This document shows positions 1-8,818 of a stretch of 38,761 nt of DNA, piece by piece. The stretch comes from Betaproteobacteria bacterium HGW-Betaproteobacteria-11 (GTDB lineage: Bacteria; Pseudomonadota; Gammaproteobacteria; Burkholderiales; Rhodocyclaceae), in NCBI GenBank assembly GCA_002842395.1, contig PHCV01000014.1, forward strand, positions 1 to 38,761. Reading direction: 5' to 3'. The position numbers were made by a program, and so were the translations under genes. Under the pieces are notes generated by a model. The model worked only from the letters and a program-made list of their open reading frames with translations. It searched no databases and was not told the DNA's origin. The number at the start of each line of letters is the position of its first letter. Position 1 is the stretch's first letter.

Positions 1-99
1 TTGCGACGCGTTATGCCAAGAACCTGTCGTCTTTCCTTGCAGCCGTTCATGTTCGGTGTATCGCTCTATGGGCCAATATCTCGTGACGACACTATCTAG
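1..99 (+). mobile_element. 3' end of an IS5-family transposase gene at the contig edge
   Basis: Bases 3-86 read on the plus strand as the last 27 codons of a transposase and a TGA stop, with the pattern RYAKNLSSFLAAVHV then CIALWA typical of the C-terminus of IS5-family DDE transposases. The element ends at or just before CTAG at 96-99. All 99 bases recur as an exact reverse complement at 38663-38761. IS5-type elements commonly target CTAG-like tetranucleotides, so CTAG is a plausible target-site copy. The rest of the element lies outside the window. Confidence 0.75.
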
Positions 100-120
100 G
101 GAACCGCTGAACAAATCGTC

Positions 121-222
121 ATGCCCGCGCACGCGGGCATCCAGCGCGTTGATGTTCATGGATTCCCGCTTCGCCTGCCGCGAAGCGGAGTCCCGGGTGT
201 GTCGAGACCGCGGGAATGACGC
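121..222. repeat. Dispersed palindromic intergenic repeat
   Basis: This stretch has two hairpins: ATGCCCGCG/CGCGGGCAT at 121-140 with a 2-base loop, and CCGCTTCGC/GCGAAGCGG at 166-188. They are followed by CGGGAATGACG-like sequence. It has the look of the short dispersed repeats common between proteobacterial genes. It lies between the IS end and the stop of the ABC ATPase gene and could also act as a terminator, though no T-run follows. Confidence 0.45.
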
Positions 223-262
223 CGAGGTGTTTTGACGGTTTCGACAATTCGCAAGCACTACC

Positions 263-2266
263 CTAGCTCACCACCTTCAGACAATGCACGGCGTGCGTGG
301 CGCTGACTTCGACGGCCGCCGGATAACGCGCGCGACAGGCGGCATCGGCGAGCGGGCAGCGCGGATGGAAATGGCAGCCCGGCGGCGGATTGGCCGGCGA
401 GGGCATATCGCCGGCCAGGCGCACCACGGCCTTGCCGCGGCCATCGATGGTCGGCACCGCGGCGAGCAGCGCCTGGGTGTAGGGGTGGCGCGGCGCACGC
501 AGCACTTCGTCGGTGGTGCCGCGCTCGACGATGCGGCCGAGATACATCACCGCCACTTCGTCGGCCAGGTAATCGACCACGCCGAGATTGTGGGTGATGA
601 ACAGATAGGCCAAGCCCAGCCTGGCTTGCAGATCGGAGAGCAGATTGAGTATCTGCGCCTGCACCGAGACATCCAGCGCGCTGGTCGGCTCATCGCAGAT
701 CAATAGTTGCGGCTCGACCGCCAGCGCCCGGGCGATGGCGATGCGCTGCCGCTGACCGCCGGAAAATTCGTGCGGATAGCGGCTGGCCATCTCCGCCTGC
801 AGCCCGACCTGGGCCAGCAGCCCGGCCACCCGTGCCGCGCGCCGCGGCCATGCGGCAGGGCGCAGCGCCTCGATGCCTTCGCCGATGATCTCGCCAACCG
901 TCATTCGCGGATCGAGCGAGGCGTAGGGGTCCTGAAAGACCATTTGCATTTTCGCGCGCAACGGACGCAATTGCCCCGGCGGCAGACGGGTCAACTCCGT
1001 GCCGTCGAGCACGACCCGGCCGCCGGTCGGCGCGATGAGTTGCAGAAGGGCCTTGGCCACCGTGGTCTTGCCACAGCCGGATTCGCCGACCAGCGCCAGC
1101 GTGCGGCCCGGCGCCAGCGCGAGCGAGACGCCATCGACCGCGCGCACCTGCCCGACCGCGCGCTGCAAGAGACCGCGCCGGATCGGGAAATGCACGGCGA
1201 GATCGCGCACCTCGAGCAAGGACAATGCGCCCGCCGTGCCGCCGGCGCTCCGGGTCCCTGCGGGAAGTTTTTTCGTTCCCGGGAAAGATTCTTGCGCTGT
1301 TCCCTGGCCAAGCACACAGCGCATGAAATGATCCGCCCCCATGGCATGCCATGGGGGCGGATCACTGCGGCAGGCCGGCATCACCTCCGCACAACGCGCG
1401 GCGAAACGGCAGCCGGTGTGCATCTCGTGCGCGGCCGGCACGCTGCCGGGAATCGTCGACAGCCTCCCGCCGCGCCGTCGCGGATCGGGCAACGCGGCGA
1501 ACAGCCGCTGCGTATATGGATGAGCCGGCGCGGTGAAGAACGTCTCGCGCGGCGCGGTCTCGACCAGCTGGCCGGCATACATGACGCCGACGCGATCGGC
1601 CATCCGCGCCACCACGCCGAGATCGTGGCTGATGAGCAAGAGTGCCATGCCCTGCTGCCGGCGCAAGTCGTCGAGCACCTCCAGCACCTGGGCCTGGATG
1701 GTGACATCGAGCGCGGTGGTCGGTTCGTCGGCGATCAGCAGACGCGGCCGACCGGCCAGCGCCATGGCGATCATCACCCGCTGCTTCATGCCGCCCGACA
1801 TCTGGAAGGGATAGGCGTCAAAGCGGGCGGCAGGATCGGGGATGCCGACCTGGCTCAGGAGTTCCACCGTCCGTTGCCGTGCCGCCGCGCCGCGCAGGCC
1901 TTCGTGCAGGGCGAGCGCCTCGCCGATCTGCTGGCCGATGCGCAGCACGGGGTTGAGACTGGTCGCCGGCTCCTGAAAGATCATGCCGATACCGCCCCCG
2001 CGCACGCTGCGCATGTCGTGCTCGGCAAGGCGCAGCAGGTCGCGGCCCTCGAAACCGACTTCGCCGGTAGCGACCATCGCAGCCGGCGGCAAGAGGCGCA
2101 GGATGGAGAGCGCCGTCAGCGACTTGCCGCAGCCCGATTCGCCAAGCAGGGCAAAGCATTCGCCGGCGGCGATTTCGAACGACACGCCGTCGACCGGCCG
2201 CGCCCGCCGGCCATCGGTGAGGGAAATGACGAGCGAGAGATCGCGTACCGCCAGCAGCGCCGTCAC
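263..2266 (-). CDS. yejF: Fused double-ATPase subunit of an oligopeptide-type ABC importer (YejF/OppDF-like)
   Basis: This 667-residue protein carries two complete ABC ATPase domains and should energise the permeases encoded just upstream. The first domain has Walker A GESGCGKS, signature MSGGMKQR and Walker B LLIADEP. The second has [16 protein letters not shown] and LLICDEP. Each ends with the cysteine-containing tail of OppD/OppF-type ATPases. The length fits YejF-like fusions rather than single-domain OppD or DppD. The GTG start at 2266 overlaps the permease stop as GTGA, so the two are translationally coupled. The linker between the halves is long and its gene segment contains a 36-bp perfect palindrome. 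The substrate is unknown; peptides or a peptide-like compound are likely by family. Confidence 0.88.
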   Translation of the reverse strand: MTALLAVRDLSLVISLTDGRRARPVDGVSFEIAAGECFALLGESGCGKSLTALSILRLLPPAAMVATGEVGFEGRDLLRLAEHDMRSVRGGGIGMIFQEPATSLNPVLRIGQQIGEALALHEGLRGAAARQRTVELLSQVGIPDPAARFDAYPFQMSGGMKQRVMIAMALAGRPRLLIADEPTTALDVTIQAQVLEVLDDLRRQQGMALLLISHDLGVVARMADRVGVMYAGQLVETAPRETFFTAPAHPYTQRLFAALPDPRRRGGRLSTIPGSVPAAHEMHTGCRFAARCAEVMPACRSDPPPWHAMGADHFMRCVLGQGTAQESFPGTKKLPAGTRSAGGTAGALSLLEVRDLAVHFPIRRGLLQRAVGQVRAVDGVSLALAPGRTLALVGESGCGKTTVAKALLQLIAPTGGRVVLDGTELTRLPPGQLRPLRAKMQMVFQDPYASLDPRMTVGEIIGEGIEALRPAAWPRRAARVAGLLAQVGLQAEMASRYPHEFSGGQRQRIAIARALAVEPQLLICDEPTSALDVSVQAQILNLLSDLQARLGLAYLFITHNLGVVDYLADEVAVMYLGRIVERGTTDEVLRAPRHPYTQALLAAVPTIDGRGKAVVRLAGDMPSPANPPPGCHFHPRCPLADAACRARYPAAVEVSATHAVHCLKVVS
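1329..1364. repeat. Perfect 36-bp palindrome inside the ABC ATPase gene
   Basis: The half-site TGATCCGCCCCCATGGCA is followed at once by its exact reverse complement, with no spacer. It lies in the gene segment encoding the tail of the first ATPase domain, around the peptide [11 protein letters not shown]. Perfect palindromes of this size inside a conserved gene are unusual. Confidence 0.9.
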
Positions 2267-3624
2267 GACGACGTCCTCGGATCGAAGGCTTCGCGCACCG
2301 CGTCGGCAAACAGGTTGGCCGCGAGGACGAGGACGAACATGAAGCCGAAGGCGGCGACCAGCGACCACCAGACCATCGGCTCGCGCGCCAGCTCCATGCG
2401 CGCGGCATTGATCATGGTGCCGAAGGAGATGGTCGTCGGGTCGACGCCGACGCCGACGTAGGAGAGCACCGCCTCGGCCAGCACCAGGCCGGAAAAATCC
2501 ATCACCAGGGCGATCACCACCAGATGCAGCAGGTTGGGCAGGATGTGCCGGCGCATGATGGTGCCATGTCCGGCCCCGAAGGCGCGCGCCGCCTGGACGA
2601 ATTCGAGTTCGCGCAGCTTCAGCGTTTCGCCGCGCAGCAGCCGCGCCAGACCGGTCCAGCTGGTCATGCCGAGGATCAGGCAGAGCGCCAGCAGGCGCGC
2701 ATCGGCACGCTCCGCGGTGGTGGCGAACCAGCCGGGATGGGCGTCGATCACCACCTGCATCATCAGCACCGCGGCGGCGATCAGCAGCACGCCGGGGATC
2801 GAATTGAGCGTGGTGTAGAGATACTGGATCACATCGTCCACCCAGCCGCCCAGATAACCGGCCAGAATGCCGAACAGCACGGCCAGCGGCAAGGTCACCA
2901 GCGTGGTCAGGGTGCCGATCAGCAGTCCGGTGCGGATGCTTTTCAGCGAGAGATAGAGTACGTCCTGGCCGACCTTGTCGGTGCCCAGCACGTGATAGCC
3001 CTGCCCTAGGGCGAACGCCACGCCGGCGAGCAGAAAGACCGTCAGCAGGGTGAGCGCGACGGCTTTTTTCGCCGCATTACCAGCGCCGAGTTTTTTTCGC
3101 CAGGGCAAGAGCGCCAGCGCCCAGGCCAGCAGTCCGCCCGTCAGACCGAGCAGCGCGCGCCGCGCGATGTCTCCGTCATACGCAGCGAGCCGCTCGCCCA
3201 GATGCTGGCCGCCCCAATGCAGCCGCGGGAAATCGCGCAGGGTCGAACCGGGCAGGGTTTCCTTGGCGAAGAGGTGAGTGGCGAGCGGCGCCGAATAGGT
3301 CTTCTCGCTGTTCTCGCGCAGGGGGGCAAGCAGGGCATCGAGAGCGGAGAGAACCTCGACCGCGTACTGCGTGCCGGCCGCCGCCTGCCCCGGCACGGGA
3401 GGCAGGCGCGGGCGGTAATGCAGTGAATCGAGGGTGCCCACCAGCACGAAAAAGGCCAGCAACGTGGCCGCGGCCATCGCCAGCGGATTGCGGCCGACCC
3501 GCGCCCAGGCCACGGCAAGCTGCACCTGTCGCCGCGACCACCAGGCAAATCCGGCGCCAGCGGCGAGCAGCGCAAAGAGCAGCGCATCCGACCAGAGCAG
3601 CACCGGCTGGAAGTCCGGCGTCAT
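2263..3624 (-). CDS. yejE: ABC transporter permease, DppC/YejE type
   Basis: This 453-residue inner-membrane permease belongs to the binding-protein-dependent transport family. The N-terminal third is an extended region with a first membrane segment near residues 50-65 and a long periplasmic part. The C-terminal half carries the helical permease core, with the EAA-type loop around EFVQAARAFGAGHG that docks the ATPase. The long N-terminal extension resembles YejE of the YejABEF family more than short DppC proteins. Its ATG overlaps the stop of the upstream permease by four bases (ATGA), and its stop overlaps the GTG of the ATPase gene, so all three form one tightly coupled operon. Confidence 0.87.
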   Translation of the reverse strand: MTPDFQPVLLWSDALLFALLAAGAGFAWWSRRQVQLAVAWARVGRNPLAMAAATLLAFFVLVGTLDSLHYRPRLPPVPGQAAAGTQYAVEVLSALDALLAPLRENSEKTYSAPLATHLFAKETLPGSTLRDFPRLHWGGQHLGERLAAYDGDIARRALLGLTGGLLAWALALLPWRKKLGAGNAAKKAVALTLLTVFLLAGVAFALGQGYHVLGTDKVGQDVLYLSLKSIRTGLLIGTLTTLVTLPLAVLFGILAGYLGGWVDDVIQYLYTTLNSIPGVLLIAAAVLMMQVVIDAHPGWFATTAERADARLLALCLILGMTSWTGLARLLRGETLKLRELEFVQAARAFGAGHGTIMRRHILPNLLHLVVIALVMDFSGLVLAEAVLSYVGVGVDPTTISFGTMINAARMELAREPMVWWSLVAAFGFMFVLVLAANLFADAVREAFDPRTSS

Positions 3625-4598
3625 TGCAACCTCACCCGCGGATCGGCCAGCGTGTAGGAGACGTCGGTCGCCACCAGGCCGAGGATGTAGAGCACCGAAC
3701 CGATGAACACCATGGCCCGCACCACGGCGAAATCCTGGGCGTTGATCGCCTCGATGGTGTAGCTGCCCAAGCCCGGAATGCCGAAGAAGGATTCGGTCAA
3801 GAGACTCCCCATGAACAGCGTCGGGATCACCACCACCACGCCGGTGAGGATCGGGATCAGCGCATTGCGCAGGACATGGCGGAACAGCACCACACTCTCC
3901 GCGAGTCCCTTGGCGCGCGCCGTGCGAACGTAGTCGCGGCCGATCTCCTCAAGGAAGATCGTGCGGTACCAGCGGGTCGACGCACCCAGTCCGGCGATCA
4001 CCCCGATCAGCACCGGCAGGACGAGAAACTTCGCCGCCGTCAGCCCCGGCGCATAGCCCGAGATCGGCACCCAGTGCCAGACCTTGGCCACCAGCCACTG
4101 GCCGCCGATGATGTAGAACAGGCCAGAGATCGACATCATCGCCACGCAGAGGATAACGCCGCCGAGATCCAGCGCGGTGGCACGAAAGAACACCAGCAGC
4201 AGGGCAAAGGCGAGCGCCGCGCCGAGGCCGAGGACGAAGGTCGGCAGCGCGATCGCCAGACTCGGCCCGGCGCGGCGGGCGATTTCGCGGGCGATGTCGC
4301 GGCCGTCGTCGGCGCGGCCGAACTCGCCGACGAACATGCGCATCGACTTGTTGAAGAAAATCGTCTGGGTGGCCTGGCCGATGCCCTCGGCAGCGGCGTT
4401 CCACACCAGCGGCTGGTCGTAGCCGCGCTCCGCCTTCCATTTCTGGATCGCCTCCGGCGTTACCCGCTTGACTCCGAGCTGCATGCGCGCCATGTCGTCG
4501 GGCGTATTGACGACGAAAAACAGCGCGAAGGTAAGGAGATTCACGCCAAGCAGAATCGGCAGGGCATAGAGCAGGCGGCGAACGAGATAGGCGAACAT
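3621..4598 (-). CDS. yejB: ABC transporter permease, DppB/YejB type
   Basis: This 325-residue permease is the partner of the YejE-like subunit. It starts with the typical MFAYLVRRLLYALPILLGVN membrane segment, has several further hydrophobic helices and an EAA loop around RDYVRTARAKGL near residue 215. It is the first transporter gene of the operon visible here. No periplasmic substrate-binding protein lies next to it; the next gene upstream encodes a Sel1-repeat protein. The binding protein must be elsewhere if the system works. Confidence 0.88.
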   Translation of the reverse strand: MFAYLVRRLLYALPILLGVNLLTFALFFVVNTPDDMARMQLGVKRVTPEAIQKWKAERGYDQPLVWNAAAEGIGQATQTIFFNKSMRMFVGEFGRADDGRDIAREIARRAGPSLAIALPTFVLGLGAALAFALLLVFFRATALDLGGVILCVAMMSISGLFYIIGGQWLVAKVWHWVPISGYAPGLTAAKFLVLPVLIGVIAGLGASTRWYRTIFLEEIGRDYVRTARAKGLAESVVLFRHVLRNALIPILTGVVVVIPTLFMGSLLTESFFGIPGLGSYTIEAINAQDFAVVRAMVFIGSVLYILGLVATDVSYTLADPRVRLQ

Positions 4599-4656
4599 CG
4601 GCGTGAAATATACACTGCGCCCCGTTCCCGCCGAACCGGCGCAAGCCGGCGAGTGT

Positions 4657-5496
4657 TCAGTGTGCTTTCAGCTCGTCGATGGCGGGCGCATAGCCTGCGG
4701 CCGCGCTTTTACGCAACCACCCGGCGGCAAGCGCGGCATCCTTGACCTGCCCCGCACCGGTGGCATACATCACGGCGAGGGCGTACATCGCTTCGCCATT
4801 GCCGGCCTCGGCCGCCTGTTTGAACCAGGCCGCGGCACGGGCAAGATCGCGCGGGACGCCCCGCCCTGCTTCATACGCCCAGCCCAGCCGGGTCTGGGCG
4901 CGATGATCGCCCGCATTCGCCGCCGCTGTCAGCAAACGCAGCGCCTCCTCGGGCTTGCCCTCCGCGATCGCCCGGTCAGCGGCCACCAGCGCATCCTTCA
5001 CATCGGCCGCCAGATAACGCACCGCATCGTCGTCGCCGGCCGCGGCCGCCAGTTCGAGGTAATGGCGGCCGATCGCTGCATCGCGCGGCACATCCGGCGT
5101 CCCCAGCCAGTAAACGAGGCCGAGCCGGAACACCGCTTTCCGGCTGCCGTTATCGGCGCCGCGCCGATAGTAGGCCAGCGCGCGCGGGATGTCCTTGACC
5201 ACGCCCAGGCCGTCTTCGTAGAGCATGCCGAGATTGAAGGCCGCCTCGCCGAAATTCTGCGCATCGAGTGCTTCCCAAATGCGCCGCGCCTGCGCGTAAT
5301 GCGCCATCTTGAATTCCGCATAGCCGCGGTAATTGCCAATGGTCGGACGGCGCACGATTTCCGCCAGATCGATCTCGTCGCTGTCATCGTCAGCCGCGGC
5401 GGGAGTCTCCCCGGCGAATGCAAGATTGCAACAGACCAGCACCAGGCAGAATGCGTTTCGCAACCAAAGCCATGCCGTTCCCGGAAAATAATCCAT
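4657..5496 (-). CDS. Secreted Sel1-repeat (TPR-like) protein
   Basis: This 279-residue protein has an N-terminal signal peptide ending near CCNLAFAGE. It is followed by an acidic linker and a series of Sel1-like repeats with the signature A...LG..YE.G.GV..D...A..YY..AA. Examples are FNLGMLYEDGLGVVKD, TRLGWAYEAGRGVPRD and YALAVMYATGAGQVKD. Such repeats form an alpha-solenoid used for protein-protein contacts; a specific partner cannot be named. I chose the ATG at 5496 because a GGAGG lies six bases upstream. It is on the same strand as the transporter operon, 58 bases upstream, and may or may not be co-transcribed. Confidence 0.8.
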   Translation of the reverse strand: MDYFPGTAWLWLRNAFCLVLVCCNLAFAGETPAAADDDSDEIDLAEIVRRPTIGNYRGYAEFKMAHYAQARRIWEALDAQNFGEAAFNLGMLYEDGLGVVKDIPRALAYYRRGADNGSRKAVFRLGLVYWLGTPDVPRDAAIGRHYLELAAAAGDDDAVRYLAADVKDALVAADRAIAEGKPEEALRLLTAAANAGDHRAQTRLGWAYEAGRGVPRDLARAAAWFKQAAEAGNGEAMYALAVMYATGAGQVKDAALAAGWLRKSAAAGYAPAIDELKAH

Positions 5497-5653
5497 CATC
5501 AACCTCCATGATCACGGTGCGAATGTAACGGATGCCGATACACATCCCGTGCCCAAGCTTAAACCAAAAGTCGGCCCTGGTACGATGGCGGACACAGGTA
5601 GAATCCATTTCCCGCGCAACCTTTGCCTGCCGCACTTCATTCCGGAGCCTTTC

Positions 5654-5875
5654 TTGGATCTGCACGAATTCCGCCTCGAGGGCGAGTTCATCGAACTCAA
5701 TGTCCTGCTCAAGCTCCTCGCCCTGGCCTCTTCCGGCGGCGGCGCGAAGGCCTTGATCGCCAGCGGCGCGGTGCGGGTCAATGGAACGAGCGAGATCCGC
5801 ATCCGCCGCAAACTGCACATCGGCGACGTGGTGCGCGTCGGCGGCGAGTGCGTGCGGATCGTGGCGGCCGCATGA
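5654..5875 (+). CDS. Small S4-domain RNA-binding protein (YbcJ-like)
   Basis: About 73 residues make up one S4 RNA-binding domain. The ordered pattern is LHEFRLEGEFIELNVLLK, then SSGGGAKALIASGAVRVNG and finally a short strand-rich tail ending RVGGECVRIVAAA. Family members are small RNA-binding proteins linked to ribosome or tRNA metabolism. The TTG at 5654 is preferred because a GGAG lies seven bases upstream and relatives start close to this point. ATG 5585 and GTG 5549 are in-frame alternatives without clear ribosome binding sites. Its stop overlaps the ATG of the repeat ORF that leads into the GTPase gene. Confidence 0.75.
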   Translation: MDLHEFRLEGEFIELNVLLKLLALASSGGGAKALIASGAVRVNGTSEIRIRRKLHIGDVVRVGGECVRIVAAA

Positions 5876-5985
5876 GCGCCCCGCGCGGCCGTCCGAAGGG
5901 GCGCAAGCTAGACCCGGAGCCGCGGCGGCGGCGAACCGCCGTCACCCCCTTCCTCGGGAAGGGGGCTGGGGAGATAGTCCAATGA
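5872..5985 (+). repeat. Repeat copy A: intergenic element readable as a 37-codon coupled ORF
   Basis: This element is homologous to 25593-25709. The ATG overlaps the stop of the S4 gene (ATGA), and the TGA overlaps the ATG of the GTPase gene (ATGA). The frame reads MSAPRGRPKGRK, then a run of arginines and TPFLGKGAGE. It contains a hairpin of the form CCCCCTTCC...GGAAGGGGG. Whether it is translated or simply a mobile intergenic repeat is unknown; the second copy keeps the same frame and both overlaps. Confidence 0.7.
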
Positions 5986-6896
5986 GCATCAACTGGTTCC
6001 CCGGCCACATGACTTCGGCGCGGCGCAAGGCGGCCGAGACGATGGCGCTGATCGACGTGGTGATCGAGGTCTGCGATGCGCGCCTGCCCGAGGCGAGCAG
6101 CAATCCGCTGATCCAGAGCCTGCGTCTGGCGCGCCAGCGGCCCTGCCTCAAGCTGCTGAACAAGTCCGACCTGGCCGACCCAAAGGTGACCGCGGCCTGG
6201 ATCGATTTCTACAACCGCCAGCCGGGGGTCAAGGCGATGGCCATCGCGGTCAGGAACCCCGGCGAGGCGGCGCGCATTCCGGCGCTGTGCCAAAGCCTTG
6301 CCCCGCACCGCAACGACGGCATCAAACCCCTGCGCATGCTGGTGATGGGCATTCCCAATGTCGGCAAATCGACGCTGATCAACGCGCTGGTCAAGCGCCG
6401 CGTCGCCGCCGTCGGCGACGAACCGGCGGTAACCAAATCGCAAATGACGCTCGATCTGGGCGGACATACGACCATCACCGATACGCCCGGTCTGATGTGG
6501 CCGAAAATCGAATTCGAGAGCGACGGCTTCATGCTCGCCGCCGCCCACGCCATCGGCCGCAATGCGGTGATCGACTCGGAAGTCGCCGCCTTTCTCGCCA
6601 CCCTGCTGCTCGACCGCTATCCATCCTGCATCAACCAACGCTATGATTTCACCACCGACGGGCTGGATGGCATCGGCGTCGTCGAGGCGGTGGCGAAAAA
6701 GCGCGGCTGCCTACAAAAAACCCGCCACGGCAATTTCCCCGACCTGGAAAAGGCGGCGATGATCCTGCTCACCGATTTCCGCAGCGGCAAACTCGGCCGC
6801 ATCAGCCTGGAGACGCCAGAGAGCCGAGCGGCGATGCGGGCCACCAGAAAGCCGAGCGCGCCGGCGGTTGACGCCGCGGACGCCACCTCTTCATAG
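5982..6896 (+). CDS. rbgA: Circularly permuted GTPase of the RbgA/YlqF family
   Basis: This 304-residue GTPase is implicated by family in large ribosomal subunit assembly. The GTP-binding motifs occur in permuted order: G4 LLNKSDL near residue 60 comes before G1 GIPNVGKST near 126 and G3 DTPG near 170. The start MSINWFPGHMTSARR is the conserved N-terminus of the family. The C-terminal tail is helical and ends in a low-complexity alanine/serine stretch. The gene follows an S4-domain gene and the repeat ORF, each joined by ATGA overlaps, so the three are probably cotranslated. Both neighbours are RNA or ribosome related. Confidence 0.9.
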   Translation: MSINWFPGHMTSARRKAAETMALIDVVIEVCDARLPEASSNPLIQSLRLARQRPCLKLLNKSDLADPKVTAAWIDFYNRQPGVKAMAIAVRNPGEAARIPALCQSLAPHRNDGIKPLRMLVMGIPNVGKSTLINALVKRRVAAVGDEPAVTKSQMTLDLGGHTTITDTPGLMWPKIEFESDGFMLAAAHAIGRNAVIDSEVAAFLATLLLDRYPSCINQRYDFTTDGLDGIGVVEAVAKKRGCLQKTRHGNFPDLEKAAMILLTDFRSGKLGRISLETPESRAAMRATRKPSAPAVDAADATSS

Positions 6897-7006
6897 AAAT
6901 CGGCGCTGATAAAGTAACTGCGCTACAAGGCGGTCGGACAAGAAACGCTCTCCTCGCCATAGCGGATGGCGGAACGCCAATCCGCGATTCCGGTCTGCCC
7001 GCCTGG

Positions 7007-7101
7007 ATTCCGGACGGGCCGCAAGGCCCGATCCGGAATGACGCGGAAATAGCACATCCCGCACAGGCAAATTTGCCGTCATTCCGGGCTTGACCCGGAA
7101 T
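7007..7101. repeat. Two dispersed hairpin repeats between gene blocks
   Basis: Positions 7007-7039 form an imperfect hairpin with ATTCCGG arms around GGGCC-GCAA-GGCCC. Positions 7081-7101 form ATTCCGGG-CTTGA-CCCGGAAT. Both are of the dispersed GTCATTCCGG type often scattered through proteobacterial genomes. They fill most of the 251-base gap after the GTPase gene and may terminate transcription from both sides. Confidence 0.5.
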
Positions 7102-7147
7102 CTATGGCTGCCCCTCGGCGCTTCGTGATGACCACCGATTCACGTTT

Positions 7148-7504
7148 TCAGCACTCTGTTCTGGCGCCGATCAGCGCATTCGCCGGATTCATCAGCGCCG
7201 TACTGTCATAGACCGGAATCGAGCAGCGTCCCTCACCACATACGAACACGGCTGCCCGTGGCATGACTGGATACTGCACGTCCGGATTCGGCATTTCTCC
7301 CTCGCGCGTGTCCCACCATTCCACCCGCCGGTAGAGTGTCGGGAATGCCAGCGCCGTTTTGAATAGCACCAGCGCCTGCGGGTCGTCTTTGTTGCCAACG
7401 ATGGTCAGGTACGTGGGCACATTGGCAAGTTCAAAAGCGGCCTGCAAAATGTCCGCCTCGGTCAGGCGCGACAGCGCAATCGCCGGTATTGCCAGATAGC
7501 GCAT
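7148..7504 (-). pseudogene. C-terminal fragment of a YyaL-type thioredoxin-domain protein
   Basis: The 118 residues match only the C-terminal end of the DUF255/YyaL family, whose members are normally above 600 residues. The recognisable parts are ADILQAAFELANVPTYLTIVG, here clipped by the start of the fragment, then EWWDTREGEMPNPDVQYP and the closing CGEGRCSIPVYD. An in-frame TAG lies two codons upstream of the ATG, and about 20 further codons upstream in the same frame do not restore the family. I read it as a decayed remnant at the left border of the CO dehydrogenase block. Confidence 0.6.
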
Positions 7505-8013
7505 GGCCTATTGCGCGCGGGTCCAATACTTGGCCTGCCCGGTGTAGTTCCGCTTCTTCGCTTCTTTCATCGCGTCTCGTTCCTCATGACAGCGCACAGC
7601 TTAAATCGCTGTCTCGAAAACAGGATCCGCTTTGGACGGAGGAAGTGCAACCTGCGGTCAATAAAATAGATATGTCATATATTGGCAGATAGCATTGCGC
7701 GCATTTTTATGCTCTGTTGCTTGATCAACTATTTCCTTGGGTATTGTTTCTGGACGCCAGGATCAGGCTTGTTCTGAGCTGTCTTGGCGCTTGAACAGCC
7801 TGCCAAGATGACCTACCACAACCAAGTTGAATTACTGCGGTTTCAGCCTAATGGTGATTTCCAGTCACGCACCGTCTGTTCCTATGCCTACTCTTGGGCA
7901 GGCCACTGCGATCCATGCCACCCTCTGTGACTGGCAGAGGCGTATGATTCCGTCACCCCTCGTGACATACGGATACAAAACCACTTAGCTCGACAACACT
8001 CGGTGCCCAAAAA
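7505..8013. other. Gap upstream of rcoM
   Basis: No convincing gene lies in these 509 bases. The left end holds about 20 codons in frame with the YyaL remnant on the minus strand. The rest is visibly less GC-rich than the left part of the window. It should carry the rcoM promoter, but I could not fix -35 and -10 boxes or a copy of the 12-bp repeat found upstream of coxM. Confidence 0.4.
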
Positions 8014-8760
8014 TTGGAAACCATCCAACACCAGCTGCAAAAATTCGACCCGGGTATCGTATGGCTTGATAGTGGCAATCGTGTCGTTGCAGTCAATGGC
8101 GTCACCATGAAGGTGTTGGGGGTCAATGCAGGCGAAGTCATAGGTAAGAACATCTTGCAGTTCCATCCGGAAGAGAGCCGACCCAAGGTGCAGTGGTTGC
8201 TTGAATCATCTGCCTGCCCGGTAGAGTCCCCGCCGCCGATGGCCATGATGATCAACACCCCTGACCGCGTCCTGCTGATCAAGGTGTCAAAAATGTTAGG
8301 AGGTGGTGAGGGTGTCGGAACCTGCATGGTGTTTTTTGACCTGACGGATGTCACGACTGCGCCACGTCAGGGTTCAGATGACCAAGACAAGCCCAGGCTG
8401 TTGTACAAGATACCGGTTTACAAGCTTAACAAGGTCATGCTGATCGACATTGATACCGTAGTGCACCTCAAGGCGGAAGCACACTACACCACTGTTTACA
8501 CGGAGCGTGAACATTACTTATGCAATCTTTCTCTGTCCGACCTTGAGAGCAGGTTGACCAAGGAAAAATTCATACGCGTGCACCGTAGCCACATCATCAA
8601 CATCATTTTTGCCAGTGCCTTTGAGAAAGTGAATGACAAGTACGCCATTACCATGGAAACGCCGGATGAGGTGGCAATCCCTGTCAGCCGCAGCAATGTG
8701 GTGATGCTCAAAAAAGTGCTGGGTGTCACTGCCGGATGTAAATTGACCAACACCAAATAA
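8014..8760 (+). CDS. rcoM: RcoM: heme-PAS / LytTR CO-sensing transcription factor
   Basis: This 248-residue one-component regulator has an N-terminal PAS domain (about residues 1-105) that binds heme in the family, and a LytTR DNA-binding domain (about 130-240). Counted from this start, the heme ligands known in Burkholderia xenovorans RcoM align to His51 (FHPEESR), Cys68 (ACPVESPPP) and Met78 (PMAMMINTPDR). LytTR motifs AEAHYTTVYT and RVHRSHIINI are clear. In the family CO displaces the methionine ligand and turns on cox transcription. The start is uncertain: TTG at 8014 has no good ribosome binding site, and the family N-terminus seems to extend a few residues further. The gene converges on the cox operon. 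Confidence 0.9.
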   Translation: METIQHQLQKFDPGIVWLDSGNRVVAVNGVTMKVLGVNAGEVIGKNILQFHPEESRPKVQWLLESSACPVESPPPMAMMINTPDRVLLIKVSKMLGGGEGVGTCMVFFDLTDVTTAPRQGSDDQDKPRLLYKIPVYKLNKVMLIDIDTVVHLKAEAHYTTVYTEREHYLCNLSLSDLESRLTKEKFIRVHRSHIINIIFASAFEKVNDKYAITMETPDEVAIPVSRSNVVMLKKVLGVTAGCKLTNTK

Positions 8761-8818
8761 ATTCACAGGGTTAGATATCGCGCGCCCATCATCAATGCCC
8801 CAATCATTGCGCAGATGC

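Noticed and set aside
707-2461. Long open frames opposite the ABC ATPase, NosR-like and quinoprotein genes
   Set aside because: They mirror strong genes in high-GC sequence, show no family motifs and have proline/arginine-rich or histidine/glutamine-rich shadow composition.
263-4598. Microcin C or antibiotic peptide uptake locus
   Set aside because: YejBEF-like transporters can import such compounds, but there is no binding protein or toxin gene here, so only a general oligopeptide-type importer is supported.
5872-5985. Ordinary conserved ribosomal-type small protein gene
   Set aside because: The only other copy lies in an unrelated context and differs in many residues, so a repeat element is the safer reading, with coding left open.
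7007-7101. CRISPR array
   Set aside because: The repeats are hairpins of differing sequence without regular spacing or unique spacers.
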